Assembly (NCBI GenBank): GCA_963932145.1 | Contig: OZ010580.1 | Coordinates: 8,597,746-8,661,745, forward strand | Origin: Acanthosepion lycidas | Taxonomy: Eukaryota > Mollusca > Cephalopoda > Sepiida > Sepiidae | DNA: 64,000 bases | Reading direction: 5' to 3' | Part shown: positions 1 through 11,419 of the stretch, piece by piece | Position numbering within the stretch: position 1 is the stretch's first letter | How the letters are laid out: each line of letters begins with the position of its first letter | Made by a program: the position numbers and the translations under genes | Notes under the pieces: generated by a model | The model's database searches: none | What the model saw: only the letters and a program-made list of their open reading frames with translations | What the model was told of the DNA's origin: nothing

Positions 1-404
1 AACAGAAGTAGAGGTAAATCCCTTTTTCCGGTTTAGGAGTGGATTTCAAGTTCCTCTACTTCAGGTCTCTACTCCTAACGATTGTTCTTTCCGACGCTAA
101 TATAGCTCCACACAGTAACCTTCTACCTCGAGTTGCTCTTGGGCATTGAATTGGGTGAATATTCGTAAAAAAATGAACCGTATTATCAGTAAACTGATAA
201 AAAGGAAGCTTAACATTTTGTTAGTTTTATAAATTTTCTTTCCTGTAATTTATTTGATAAATGAATATTTTCTTTTTCTTTCAATTTTTAAAGCTGAATA
301 TACGTACCTGGAAAAATAAAATAACCAATCAAAGGTCTTTCAAAGGATAGCAGGAAGAAAAATGAAGAAAGAATTAGCTGATATACATTACACCAGCTGC
401 ACAT
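1..404. other. AT-rich DNA, nothing recognised
   Basis: No open frame, repeat or RNA signature was recognised here. Composition is ordinary for the window. Confidence 0.5.
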
Positions 405-480
405 CCAAGGTGACAGCACCTGGTATTCCCACATGGTCACCCATCTTGGTACTTAACTGCGGTGATCGTACGGGAACCGT
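405..480 (-). pseudogene. 5S rRNA-derived fragment
   Basis: The reverse complement carries the 5S rRNA internal control region and 3' half: GATCACCGCAGTTAAG, then GATGGGTGACC and GGGAATACCAGGTGCTGT. The segment between GTTAAG and GATGGG is deleted relative to a complete 5S gene, and the 5' half is absent. It is therefore a 5S pseudogene or the head of a 5S-derived (SINE3-type) retroposon, not a working rRNA gene. A second, differently decayed copy lies at 39385-39463. Confidence 0.8.
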
Positions 481-958
481 CATCACTTTTAAATTTACAT
501 AAAATGTTTTTTTCGCAGAAAGTAAGATGTTCACTTAGAAATTTTAATATAAAAGGAAAATAGAATGTAATGCTGACCAATCAACCTTAAACATATTAAT
601 CTTTTATATCGCAATCAAATACAATATAATTTTAAACGTAACGACAATATCCTAAAAAACTAATAAATACTAATATATACACAACAGATCCGATTAAAAA
701 AAAATTAAATTAGATATATACTATACTATATTCAATATATCCAATTTAATTCGTTATGCCTCCACTTTTAATTCGTTATGCATCCACCTCACTTAATATT
801 ACTTAAATTATTTAAAAATTATTATTACATATCAAATATAAGTATGTATATTATCAGCTCCCATTTTTTATTGTTTTAATTTTAATTTTATTTTTAAATA
901 TTATTTAAGGAAAATTTTTGACAATGTCGACAAAGAATAGCTATTTCATTTCTTTGAT
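481..958. other. AT-rich spacer
   Basis: No gene seen. A short direct repeat built on AATTCGTTATGC occurs twice near 748-788. Confidence 0.45.
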
Positions 959-2211
959 TCAGTATTTTTTTTTATTTTTTATAAACTTAGTAATATATAG
1001 TTTCTCCTGAATGCACAAAGGACATGGGTTATTTACTGACCTACATATTCTAGCTTTTCTTATTAATTTCCATTTTACTGTTGGTGTTTTATTGGTTTCT
1101 TTTACGTTACAGAAATATTTGGAAAGGGATGTTTGATTTCGGTATTTATTCATGAAGTTTGATGTTGACTGAACCTCTTTTTAAACTCATGCAACCTATA
1201 TAGATTTTTATGTTTTCGGGATTCTCAATAGATGAGATATTGCATTGGTATACTAATGATTCCGTGCGACATTTATTTTGTAGAGGACAGTTCTGAGGAT
1301 TTGTACAGTTACAAAATTTTTGTCTATCTTCATTTATTTTTATTTTTATATTGTTTAAATTTCTTTGGTTTTGATGTAAGTGTTTATTCATGATATTAGC
1401 ATTATGTTTCTAAATATTTTCTTCAATGTTTTCAGTGCAGCTGTAAGTTAATTTTAGTGTATTTTTATTGAAAATAGTACTTAGTTTACTATCTCTAGGA
1501 AAGTACTTAACGATTAATGCAAGGCATTTTTGTCCTAATTTATTCTTTACGATTTGGTTGTATGGGGGTGTATACCAAATTATTTTTCTACGTCTGTTTT
1601 TTCTATGCTTTCAATTTTCCTTTTTCATATAAGTTAATTTTGGGCTTTTGTAGCCATTATCTTTTAGAGCTTTATTATAGAAATTAATATGTTCATAGAA
1701 AATCTTCTCATTTGCTGAATTTGTACTTATTCTTTTTTCGATAGATAAAGGTGTATGCTTAATTATAGTCGGAGGAGGATTAGATTTAGGGTGTATATAT
1801 AAAGGATTGGTATTAGTTTTCTATAAGGTATGTATACATTTTTCATTAGACCTAATGTTATATCAAGGAAGTTAACTTTTTAATTTAGTGCTGACCTTAC
1901 TTTTTAAGTTCAGGCTTTTAAATTTTTTTATATAATATCTTTCTAATTTTATCGATTTTAAAGTTAGTAGAGTTCTTTATAACCATAAATCCATCATCTT
2001 TGTATAGACCAATGTCAATTTCACCATACGGTGGGAAATTGTATAATACAAAAAGACCTATAAGTTCAGAAGACTCAGCTGAGTCTAGTAATCCCATTGT
2101 AATGTCAAAGTGGTCATAAGAATTTTTTATCCATTGCTCACCTTTATGTATCAGTACCGATTTTTTCGCATTTATCATAATGCTCTTTTCTTCTGTAATA
2201 TCCGTGTACAT
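959..2211 (-). pseudogene. Penelope-like element (PLE), decayed RT plus GIY-YIG endonuclease
   Basis: This is a minus-strand relic of a Penelope-like retroelement, which combines a telomerase-like reverse transcriptase with a C-terminal GIY-YIG endonuclease. The RT part (2211-1918) shows FDITMGLLDSAE, ELIGLFVLYN and GLYKDDGFMV, the PLE pattern around the last palm motifs. The connecting thumb region (1917-1392) is full of stops but still suggests the PLE YKPYRKPN-type segment. The endonuclease part is split between two frames. Residues FCNCTNPQNCPLQNKC, ESLVYQCN and IYIG lie at 1391-1146. TSLSKYF, VKWKLIRKA and the CPLC metal-binding pair lie at 1153-959. Frameshifts and stops mean no functional protein. 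Best read as a 5'-truncated dead copy. Confidence 0.85.
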
Positions 2212-3009
2212 TGACTAATAAATTACTAATATATTTTCTAGATGCAATTTACAAATTGCAGTAATGCAACAATTTTGGAATCACATTATTTTTTAAGTAG
2301 TCAAATTTGTGCACTTTTGGGAGAAGTGGCACAAAGACGCTCCCTTAAGAATAATATTTTCCCGTGCAACGAATCGGAGCCTATAGTCGCTTATTTAGAC
2401 CAAGATTTTTCTCATCTCAGTGAGACCTCAACTGCTTAACGAATCCACGACAGTTGGAACCAGGCGCCAACCTTCTCACTCACACGCACACCCACATGCG
2501 CCTTCACCAAAATACAAACTCTTTACGTTGTCTCACAAACACTCATGAACAATTATCCAGTGAACTTTAAACCAAATAATTTCAAAGGGAGGCAACTCTT
2601 GATTCATTCAAACTTTCTCAACCTTTGTTTTCTTTCACATCGTTGTTTGATATTCTACATCTTGTGTTAATATACATATATTTTATATACAACAATGTTT
2701 TCTGGTTATTCTTCTTGCGTGAGTCCCTGTTTTCTTATCAATGTTAAATTAATGTGGTCAAATCCACCACATATATATATGAATGAAGTCAAAAGGAAAA
2801 CCTTTTTTGCCAACTTGTTTCATCCTCGGATAGAATCAAGGTAAACAGAAGAATTTTATATTGCAACAAGTATTTAAAGATAATAGCAAAACTGTCGTTA
2901 GTTTTCAAAAGAGTTAGTTTTCAAAAATGTTATATAATTAAATATACTCCAAACAAGCTGAATGTTAAGGTAAACTATGCAGCATGCTTAGTGATATAAT
3001 TTAATACCA
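2212..3009. other. unassigned spacer
   Basis: A 65-codon open frame at 2242-2439 has no recognisable domain. A CA/CCCACA-rich patch lies near 2475-2505. Nothing else is supported. Confidence 0.4.
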
Positions 3010-3040
3010 AATAATATATATATATACACACATGTCTCCA

Positions 3041-3107
<67 letters not shown>

Positions 3108-3133
3108 GTGTGTGTGTTTGTGTGTGCATATAC

Positions 3134-3183
<50 letters not shown>

Positions 3184-3205
3184 ATCTCCACATCTCTCCA
3201 TATAT

Positions 3206-3245
<40 letters not shown>

Positions 3246-3289
3246 GTCTCCACATCTCTCTCTATATTTACATATATATGTGTGTGTGT

Positions 3290-3344
<55 letters not shown>

Positions 3345-3346
3345 AT
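3010..3346. repeat. compound microsatellite (TC)n (TA)n (TG)n (GA)n
   Basis: Alternating blocks of TC, TA, TG and finally GA dinucleotides. The phrase TGTCTCCACATCTCTC returns three times (about 3031, 3184, 3245), which shows the compound block itself was duplicated in tandem. Open frames here translate to [10 protein letters not shown] and are artefacts. Confidence 0.95.
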
Positions 3347-3682
3347 TATATTGATATATTTTTGACAAAAACATAGGGCATTGATACGCATGCAATATAG
3401 CATATAGGAAGAATGTGTGAAGCCTACATTTGTGGTCAGGCGTAAAGACAATTAGCTTTGGTCGACATATGAAAAAGTTGAGTTGTGAGGTTCATGAAAC
3501 TTGTTGTCAAAACAGTCGGTGATTTCCGTAAATCTCCGGGGAAATTTCCAAATGTTCTGCTTATTCTCTCGCGAAAGATAATTAAAACCCACCTGCGCCC
3601 GGCAATCTCGAGTTGTCACTCGCCTTCGGTGGCAAGATGGCTGACTTGCGAGATTCCTGAGAAACTCTTACAATGAGTATCT
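3347..3682. other. unassigned spacer
   Basis: Slightly GC-richer than its surroundings. A 63-codon frame at 3485-3676 has no recognised similarity. Confidence 0.4.
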
Positions 3683-4560
3683 GTTTTTTTAGGGTTTTTT
3701 TTTTGTTCTTTTTTTTTTTTTCGGAAATGCAAGCTCGGTATTTAGATTAATATCTTCTTTGCAATCTTTCCTGGAATGTCTTTTCTTTTTTTTTTTTTTC
3801 ATACTTTCCTTTTTATCGTTCGTTTTTCTTTCACTTCTTACTTTTTTCTTTCTCTCTTTCATTGTTATAGTCATTTCTTTTTTATACATCCGTCACGTTT
3901 AGCTTTTCTTTACTCATTTTCGCTTAGTTCTTTCCTCCATTTTCTTTCTATTTTTCTTCTTTCTTTATTTCTTTCTTTTTTCTTTTCTATTTTCTTTCCT
4001 CGCGCTTACCTTCTTTCTTTCTGTCTTTTCTCTTTTTCCTCTTTCTTATCGTCCGATTTTTAATCTTTTCTCTCTATTCTATAAGTTCAACATTTTTTCT
4101 TCTAACCCTTTTTTTTTCGTTTACCGTTTTACTTTTTTCTCATTCTTTTAATTGACATTTTCCTTCCTTCTTTTTTTTTATTTCCGAATTACCTTTTATT
4201 TATTCTTCTTTTTAGATGTTTCTCTTTTTTATTTTTTATTTTGTTGCTTATTTCTTACCTCTTTCGTTTATTTTTTAAATTCATTTCTCACTTTTTATAT
4301 TACTATATTATTCCTTTCATATTACTTTACTATTTGAAAAAAAAAGTATTTTCTTTCTCTTCACTTTCGTCTCCTTTTCTTTTTCTCATTTCGTCTCATT
4401 CTTTCTTAAGTTTTCGTCTTTACTCTTTCCCTTTCTCTATCATATTTCTTTCTCCGTTTCAATTTTCCTTCTACACTTTTGTGTCCTTGTTTTTATTCTT
4501 GCTTTATTTCACTTGTCTGTCTTTTTTCTCATGTTCTCTCGTTTTTGAACATAATTGTTT
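3683..4560 (+). repeat. long polypyrimidine (T/C) tract
   Basis: About 0.9 kb in which the plus strand is almost all T and C, with TTTC/TTCT runs. Frames translate to F/S/L-rich peptides on plus and K/E/R-rich on minus, which is compositional and not coding. Such tracts can form triplex (H-DNA) structures. Confidence 0.9.
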
Positions 4561-5284
4561 TTATCACTTCCTTTGTCCGTCTCGGCCATGTTGCAGGAAG
4601 AGAAATATCAGTGTTTCTGATTACATTCTGTTTTATGTCATTACGTTTTAAGAACAAAAATTTCTAAGAATATTTTTTACAAAATATCCGCACACTTTAC
4701 TTTTCATTTTTTCTTCCTCGAACAGATAATACTGTCCAACAATCATGATTACGAAATGTAAGTTTTAAACAGCCGAATTGATTACAGCATCGTCCACTAG
4801 AGGCAAGCACATAAGAATTGTGTCAAGTCTCGTTGGAAAACTACGACACATTTCCAGTCTCATACTCGGCTTATTTTAAGAATCGATAGATATGTGGATC
4901 GAACACTTTAAAATATTATGTATATGCAATATTTGGCCAGAGAAATTTTTTGAAAATCATAGTGACGGCAGTGTTAAAAGTCAGTTTTCTTTTAGAAGCT
5001 TTTAGATCACAATAGAATTTAAAAATAAGCTTAAATCTTAGAAAACAAGTTAATAAGTGAAATTAATTTTCTTAAAATGTTAATATTCATAATTAATTTA
5101 CTCACTTGCCAATGTCATAACCTATTTTGCGCCATTTTACTCTTCCATTTATGAAGTTTGTTCCAATCGTTTTGATATGAATCAGTTCAGCACTTTAATC
5201 AATCAGGACACTCATTAGAAACTGTAAATGTTTATTGATAGATTCTGATTTCAGTTTCACATACACACGCAGAAAAAAAATTAA
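4561..5284. other. AT-rich spacer
   Basis: No gene, repeat or RNA recognised. Confidence 0.4.
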
Positions 5285-5775
5285 TGTCAACGAATATTCC
5301 TTGTCACTTTCGTAAAGCTCGTTGTAGTAGAGACTTTGTAATCGCAGATACAACTATAGTAACGCCGTTGAACATTGCTGGTGTCAGACGCCTTCGAATA
5401 ACATTCGCAGTAATAGTACCTGCTTGATAATACTCGCTCGAATAGTAAACACCGAATAGTGATCCAAATAGTAATTCGTATAGAGCTATATTCACTAATC
5501 GCCCCACGCGGTCGGATGCGGAAGAGTTTATTGCGGGAATCCGAATAGTAATCAGTGTAATGAATAGTATAGTGAATGGAGGATAGAGTAAAAATATATC
5601 CGTATAGTAATAGAGGACAGAATAGAAGGGGTGATCAATTAGACGCCAGGCCCATTCCCATATATACACTTCTTTTGCTATCACGTGATATACTTATTCA
5701 AAATAGGATCGCCTGTGTTTGCTCTCAGGTGATCTGTGTTCAAACTCCAGTGTCGACAGCGACAATTTATTCCTA
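5285..5775 (-). repeat. possible LTR-like repeat
   Basis: The segment starts TGTCAAC and ends TATAACA on plus (TG...CA limits). On minus it holds a TATATATGGGAATGGG box that could be a promoter, and the interior has repeated AATAGTAAT-type phrases. No flanking target duplication is visible and terminal complementarity is weak. A 126-codon minus frame (5684-5304) has no recognised domain. Confidence 0.25.
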
Positions 5776-5879
5776 TATAACACATGTATTATAAATGAAG
5801 AAGCTGAAAACCCTTTTCCATTTCGTCTTATCAGTATGATTTTATATTCAAGAATATGATCGGAATAATACTTATAGTA

Positions 5880-5980
5880 TTAGGTTGGTGCAAAAATAAT
5901 GACGTAATAATGTCGTTTTTTGACATATTTTTAACGTCAAAAAACGACATTATTACATCATTATTTTTGCACCAACCTAA
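5880..5980. mobile_element. mariner-type MITE, copy 1 (101 bp)
   Basis: Near-perfect inverted repeat beginning TTAGGTTGGTGCAAAAATAA and ending with its reverse complement, flanked by TA on both sides (5878-5879, 5981-5982). The ends match the mariner terminal repeat seen in Hsmar1/MADE1. No coding capacity; the transcript would fold into a long hairpin. Confidence 0.93.
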
Positions 5981-5982
5981 TA

Positions 5983-7045
5983 CTAATAATTGGCATTTTC
6001 TCCTAATGATTTACCTTAGAAAAGCCATAAAAGTGAAGCAATTATCAATTAGCAAAGACGTTCAGAATAAGAAATTGTTACGTATGTTGCCCTTAATGCT
6101 TTTCTCTTTTACTGCAGAACCAATTACGCCGAACCTATGGCCACCTACAAAATCTTTACCAATGATGACTGTCCTTCGTATTCAACGGGCAAATTTGCGC
6201 TGTCTAATGTTTCCTGAGGAGTAAACGTTGAAGTCGAGCCATGGTCCAGGCAAACTGTAGAAGCAAACTTTGCTGAGAAGTATGAATACAAAATCTAAAT
6301 AAGTCAATATATCAGCACAGCATTTTTCTGTTGCTATTTCATTACGAAAGTTGGCCTCAAAACTTTTTAGAACGTTTTTGGTAATTGTTTTCGATTTTGT
6401 TCGATAAATTCGATCATATTTTCCCTCTTGAGATAATTTTCCATGTTTTTTTTTTATTTATTTTGCCTCTCTGATATTTCTACTTAGTTTTACTTAACAG
6501 TGCCCTTACGTTTCTTCCTTTCTTAATTTGTGTCTTTTATTTTCTCATAGGTTTACAAGTCCTGGCTAGAAAAAGAAGATCAAATCAAATCCAGTTGCAT
6601 TGAGATGTAGCACTAAAGCCCTACTCCATAACGAGATTTTCATCATTTCTTTATTTTTCTACATTTTTCCCCCTCGGTTTCATCAATGTGCCATTTTCTC
6701 TACATTCATTTCATTCACGTAACATCAGATAAAGAATACTTGAAAAAAGACGATATACCTCACAGGGACGAAACATTTGGAGTTTTCATTTTCTGAAATG
6801 ATTGACTTTTGATCGAATTCGATTAACGTGCTGATAAAAAAAACCGTGGGACTCTTAATCTATCGGGAAATCCTTTCCTATGGACAGAGCAGAAACGACA
6901 AATCTGAAAGATAAGCATAACTTTTTTTTTATTTTCATTTTACAAGTGGAGGTGTGAAATCGAAATCCTGGTCAGAGGTTTTATTTTATTATCAGACATG
7001 ATTATTTATTTAAACATATCTATTATGTCATCTTCCGACTCATAG

Positions 7046-7049
<4 letters not shown>
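5983..7049. other. unassigned spacer
   Basis: An open frame running out of the MITE (to 6224) has no recognised domain. Moderately AT-rich with T-runs; no gene supported. Confidence 0.4.

Positions 7050-7112
<63 letters not shown>
7050..7112. repeat. (AAT)n followed by (TA)n
   Basis: A trinucleotide array passes directly into a TA array that abuts the left end of the putative solo LTR. Confidence 0.95.
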
Positions 7113-7118
<6 letters not shown>

Positions 7119-7491
7119 GGATTCCGAGATGAAATTCGGTCTCCAATGAATGACAAACGCAAGTATTAAAGATAAGAAATTAAATGTATTTACACAATAA
7201 TAGAATGGGTATATTGTTAGTAAATCCAGGAACGCCGGTTAGTCGTAATAATAATAATAATAATAATATATAGTCTCGAAGTAGGACTTCCTTAGAGTCT
7301 ACGTGCTTGTAACTGACTTCTACAAGCGGTTACCTCACACTATTACTCTACCTCCAACTCAATCACAATCTCTGCTCACTCTCCCAATATCTCTCTCTAT
7401 ATTTTGACTGACTCTGGGTATTTAACGGCAGCATTCCAAGTAACACTCACTCTGATCGAGTCCATTTATATTAAAAATGGAAGGACCCCAT

Positions 7492-7495
<4 letters not shown>
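7113..7495. repeat. probable solo LTR (383 bp)
   Basis: The segment starts TGTTGTGG and ends CCATAACA, an imperfect 8 bp terminal inverted repeat with TG...CA limits. It is flanked on both sides by ATATA, compatible with a 5 bp target duplication but uninformative because both flanks are (TA)n. The interior holds a small (AAT)n array and a TATTTAA promoter-like box near 7417. No gag or pol lies beside it, so it would be a recombined solo LTR. Family not identified. Confidence 0.55.
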
Positions 7496-7587
<92 letters not shown>

Positions 7588-7594
7588 GTATGTA
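7496..7594. repeat. (TA)n then (TATG)n
   Basis: About 80 bp of TA followed by five TATG units. Confidence 0.97.
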
Positions 7595-7614
7595 TTTTAA
7601 GACATTTTATATTT

Positions 7615-7781
7615 ATACATTCTTTTTATAGATACAAATATTCAAGTAAATGCTCTGTTTATAATAAACAGTATTAAACAACATTTACCGGTCTGAATAT
7701 CCGAGAAATTTTCATAGAATTTAATCGTGTTTATTATAGACAGATCATTTACTTAAATATTTGTATTTATAAAAAGAATGG
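7615..7781. repeat. inverted repeat, ~52 bp arms
   Basis: Left arm around 7619-7670 (ATTCTTTTTATAGATACAAA...) and right arm around 7728-7780 are reverse complements with a few mismatches, separated by ~57 bp. Could be a small MITE or a folded-back retroelement end. Confidence 0.75.
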
Positions 7782-8546
7782 CTTAAAATTATTGTCGGAC
7801 TTTGTCAATTTCATAATATGTATTTATATATATTGTATTAAATATTTTAAATTCAGTTAAGTTTTTTGTAATATTTGATTTTTATTTAATTATTTTTTGT
7901 TGCTATTAATTAATTAATACATTTTTATATTATTACTTTTTTATATAGTATTATCTATTGATCCTAAAAGCATCTTTTAATTTCCGTATTCTTGAAGCGC
8001 TTTTTTTTTAATTTTGCCCACTTTTAAGTTATTTTTATTATATATTAAATTTCAAATACACATTTTTTCCTTATGGATGGGTATTAATTAATATAACAAT
8101 ATTGTGATATATGTTAATTATAATGGATTCATCATATGGTATTTAAACCCACCCCACCATTATATTAATTTTTAATATTTCCCTTAATATTCTTTTCTGA
8201 TATATTTGTGAATTTAATCCTCTTTAATTTTGAATTATCTCTCTTCCATATTTTTCGGTTTAAATAGGTCATCTCTTTATCTTCTTTCCTTCTCTTTCTC
8301 TTCCTTTCTCCTCTGACCACCACTCATATCTAGACTTACGCTACTTCCAGTTTTTCGCGCCATCTTCATTTCTTTTCTGTTCTTCAACTTCTTTTTTCCC
8401 TTGTTTTTTCTTTCATTTCCTTCACCCCTCCCCTTGTGTTTTATTTATTTATTTAAAAATATTATCGTCCATTGACTGTAAACCCTGCAAATATTGCTTT
8501 ACAAGTCGAAACTGATCATTTACATAACGGTATCTTAATTCCGACT

Positions 8547-8549
<3 letters not shown>
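7782..8549. other. AT-rich then pyrimidine-rich spacer
   Basis: AT-rich to about 8270, then TC-rich to about 8430. The shape resembles the 5' untranslated part of a retroelement, but no coding motif follows. Confidence 0.35.

Positions 8550-8621
<72 letters not shown>
8550..8621. repeat. (TA)n
   Basis: Uninterrupted TA array of about 70 bp. Confidence 0.97.
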
Positions 8622-8624
<3 letters not shown>

Positions 8625-8904
8625 CTTCTGTATTGATGTGTATCATGGCACAATAGTAAATGACCTGTAAAAAAAACGATCAAACAAATACGCATATGGA
8701 TGTCCGCACAAATACATTATGGCTGTCGATTTGTTAAACGAACATGACTATCGCTGACAAGTTTCGTCAATGTTTTCGGTTCATGTAAAAATGACTTGTT
8801 TTATTAAGTCTGTTCAATTTATTCATGGTGACATATGAAAGCGAGTTTTTTCAGGTTTTATGACATATCCTGTATGTTAATTTATTTCCCGCTTGTTTCT
8901 CTTC

Positions 8905-9065
8905 GTTGTTTTCGAAAGGTCAAACGACATACCTCTTCATGTGGCAAAGGAAGTCAGCATTGGAAAGACATACTTTGCCACAACCATGACGTGTAAAGTG
9001 ATGGATTGCTGGATCAATGCTTTTCCCTTTCCTAGCTGTACGCATGTTCTTGGAAGATCTTAGAG
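8905..9065 (-). pseudogene. possible LINE C-terminal zinc-finger fragment
   Basis: The minus strand encodes HGCGKVCLSNADFLCHMK, resembling the C-x2-C-x12-H-type finger found at the C-terminus of some non-LTR retrotransposons. One ligand is altered (HGCGKVC). Flanking sequence gives no further retroelement motif. Confidence 0.35.
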
Positions 9066-9189
9066 TCTTCATGATCTTTACGCCTCCACTTAATTTGATC
9101 ACAGGCAGCAGTTTAGCACCCAGGATTATATATGTGGCTGGCTTCAAGAGAGAATTTTGAACAGTCCTTGAAATTAGGTTTAAGCTGGG

Positions 9190-9355
9190 CGTGGGCCGTC
9201 GAGCAACTTACTGTATAATCATTTGCTAAGCGTAGATTAGATGTGGCGCAAGGTCGAAAGAAAATGGCATACATTAACGAGCGAACTCGCCACTCAGACG
9301 TAATTGATCTAGCAAGAAAAGCTTGCAGACCGTTACACCACCCCGAAATGTCCAA
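9190..9355 (-). mobile_element. tRNA-derived SINE, family B, copy 1
   Basis: Minus strand holds an RNA polymerase III A-box match (TGGTGTAACGG) followed after ~50 bp by a B-box-like GCGAGTTCGCTCG. The body is shared with 46290-46450, including CAAGCTT.TCT.GCTAGAT between the boxes. Confidence 0.7.
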
Positions 9356-9702
9356 GCAACTTTCTGTATAGCAACTGCGAGAGTAATTTCGGAGGTATTA
9401 CGATGTCATCAAAGTCAATGACATGGCCTGTCCAGTGATGTCTATGCGGATGAATTCGAGGTCCGACGCTGATTTTACTGACTTTTTCAAAGACCACGGT
9501 ACTGGAGAGTGATATACAAACTAGTTTCTAAGGATAGTGCTTACAGAGCGGTGGCGAAATATTTCCAGTGCATCTGATTAACTGTATTAAACAACTCATG
9601 TAAAGCAGGAGTACAGAAGACATGTCATTACACAGGTATTTTAGACTGTCATCTTTGTGCACTTCTTGGGTTGTCTCTAAGGCCAGACTTTATATCTTAC
9701 AC

Positions 9703-10029
9703 CTGCAAAAGCACCAAATGCTTTCTACACATGAGCAGCGACTTCACCGACAGGAGTCCAAGTTATGTGATTTTGTCTACCACATTCAATTTGTGGCCAT
9801 CCACAAATATTGACAGTGCGACGGAGCAGGTTGAAACACGATCACTGTTTTCCTCAGACGAATCCGAACTTTTCCGGGAAAGGGAAAGATTATCCCCGGG
9901 ATGCTGCATTTCCTGTTCTGTTTGGGTGACAAAGTCAAAGTCATCGGCAGACAGATCTCGAGTGAGAGTTTGGAATGTCTCAGGTTTAGCAGAGAAGCTA
10001 AATATGTGCCTACGTGTTTGTGAGTGTGT
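9703..10029 (-). pseudogene. exon-like open segment with one stop
   Basis: On the minus strand a 327-base segment stays open except for one TAA (9763-9765). It lies between an acceptor-like site (CT-repeat then CAG at 10030) and a strong donor-like site, CAG|GTGTAAG (9703/9702). The peptide is of ordinary composition, with PETFQTLTRDLSADDFDFVT near the start, a serine/acidic stretch (SSDSSEENSD) and FVDGHKLNVVDKIT before the stop. I do not recognise the family. It could be a decayed host exon, a captured gene fragment or coincidence. The CT repeat is itself a (GA)n microsatellite, which weakens the acceptor. Confidence 0.3.
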
Positions 10030-10090
10030 CTGAGAGAGAGAGAGAGAGTGCCTGTGAGTTTGCGAAAGAAAGAGTGTGTGAGAGAGATAA
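10030..10090. repeat. (GA)n / (GTGT)-rich block
   Basis: Two short GA runs separated by TGTGAG phrases. Confidence 0.85.
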
Positions 10091-10382
10091 TTTAAAAAGA
10101 GTTGGTATAATCATACCTCATCATTTACAATACCAGAATACAGGTCCATTACAAGGTTAGCAAGCTATTCTTGGAGAATTGGAATGAAAATTGAAAGAAG
10201 ACAGGACATTATATGGAATATTTTAAGAAAATTGAAAGCACGTAAATGAATAGTTGCCATTGCTACATTAAGGATGGTGTAAGGTTGTTGAATGAGAGGT
10301 TCGAAACTATGGCAAAATGTTGGCACATGAGGAAAATGACTTTGGATCTATACGATTTCGGATAAAGTTGGAAAAACAATTA

Positions 10383-10570
10383 CAGAGTAACCCGGATATA
10401 AGAGAGGTGTCGGGACAGGAGACGCAGTCTCTTATATCCGGGTTTATCTTATATCCGGGTTTGGTCTATTATATATACATTAACACAGGCTCTAATTTGG
10501 GAGTAGATAAAATATATCTTATATCCGGGTTTCTCTTATATCCGGATCTCTTATATCCGGGTTACACTGT
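10383..10570. mobile_element. 188 bp TA-flanked hairpin DNA element with internal motif array
   Basis: Ends are inverted repeats (left CAGAGTAACCCGGATATAAG; right CTTATATCCGGGTTACACTG) and TA flanks both (10381-10382, 10571-10572), as for Tc1/mariner/pogo-type elements. Inside, the terminal motif CTTATATCCGG recurs about five times in direct orientation. The frame across it (10317-10574) is not a gene. Confidence 0.85.
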
Positions 10571-10728
10571 ATAATATTTCCCACCACACTTCCCTCTAAT
10601 TGCTTACGGTGCTGCATTAAGTAATCCAAGTACTGGTGGTGTTGATCGTAACAATTTCGCTGATTTAACCACCTGATGAGACCTTGACGGTCGAAACCAC
10701 GGTAGTATTCTATTCAGCGTTTTATTAT

Positions 10729-10733
<5 letters not shown>
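10571..10733 (+). ncRNA. PLE-type terminal segment with hammerhead-like core
   Basis: At 10673-10698 the plus strand reads CTGATGA, a GACC...GGTC stem, then GAAACC. That is the conserved hammerhead core with a 4 bp stem II. Stems I and III are weak (ACC/GGT with a 2-base loop; 2 bp for stem I), so cleavage activity is doubtful. It ends in (TA)n like other retroelement ends here. Confidence 0.45.

Positions 10734-10774
<41 letters not shown>
10734..10774. repeat. (TA)n
   Basis: Directly abuts the preceding hammerhead-like repeat end. Confidence 0.97.
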
Positions 10775-10780
<6 letters not shown>

Positions 10781-11419
10781 AGGAAGAGATGAAGTAAAAA
10801 TCCACAATTCGTAGCATTTATTTTTTGAAATAGTGCTCAATACAAAGTAGAGCAAAATATTATTATAATATTTTTATTGCAGTAAATTACAATAAAAACA
10901 TTTTACATCGCTACACAAAAACTTTCATGTTTCAGTACTAAGATGATACTTCTTCAGACAATGGTAAATAACTTGTGATAAAGGTGATTTTTTATGGAAA
11001 TTTGAAAACAAATCTTAATATTTTTGCAAGTTAACGAGGAGCATAAGATCAGAATTAAAAATATACTTATGGGTATGTCTAGATTAACCAGTTAAATGTC
11101 AGGTCTTCGCTAATATATATAAATAGGGTTAGACGGTGAAGGTGGGTGGGGAATTTTTACATGTTAAGAAAACTGATGCATAGAAATGTCATCCAATGAT
11201 AATAGGGAATATAGCAATGACAAATGTATTATTGTTGTATCTAACTATGATTTGCCGACTCGTTGAAGTAGATATAAATTTGTTAAAAACGGATTTTTTT
11301 CATTAAAAAAATGATATACTCAGATAGCTTCTTAAAGTGGCTAATAGGTAAAATTAAACAGTGCAAACATCTATATAGTTAGATTATTATACTGTATAGA
11401 CAGTAAAACATGGCAATAT
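10775..11419. other. AT-rich spacer
   Basis: No gene recognised. Composition and short inverted phrases resemble retroelement untranslated DNA. Confidence 0.4.

Noticed and set aside
2975..3451. Open frames of up to 158 codons, both strands
   Set aside because: They are translations of TA, TG, TC and GA microsatellites (IYIYIY, SLSLSL, RERERE).
3776..4667. F/S/L-rich frames, up to 136 codons
   Set aside because: Compositional consequence of a T/C-only strand, with no domain or codon signature. Same for 24823-26038.
5304..5684. 126-codon minus-strand frame with hydrophobic stretches
   Set aside because: Built on repeated AATAGTAAT phrases, no conserved motif, more consistent with repeat DNA.
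9190..9355. True tRNA gene
   Set aside because: A-box and B-box are present but acceptor and anticodon arms do not fold, and the sequence continues into a SINE body. Same for 21767, 27575, 27955, 45430, 46400 and 57550.
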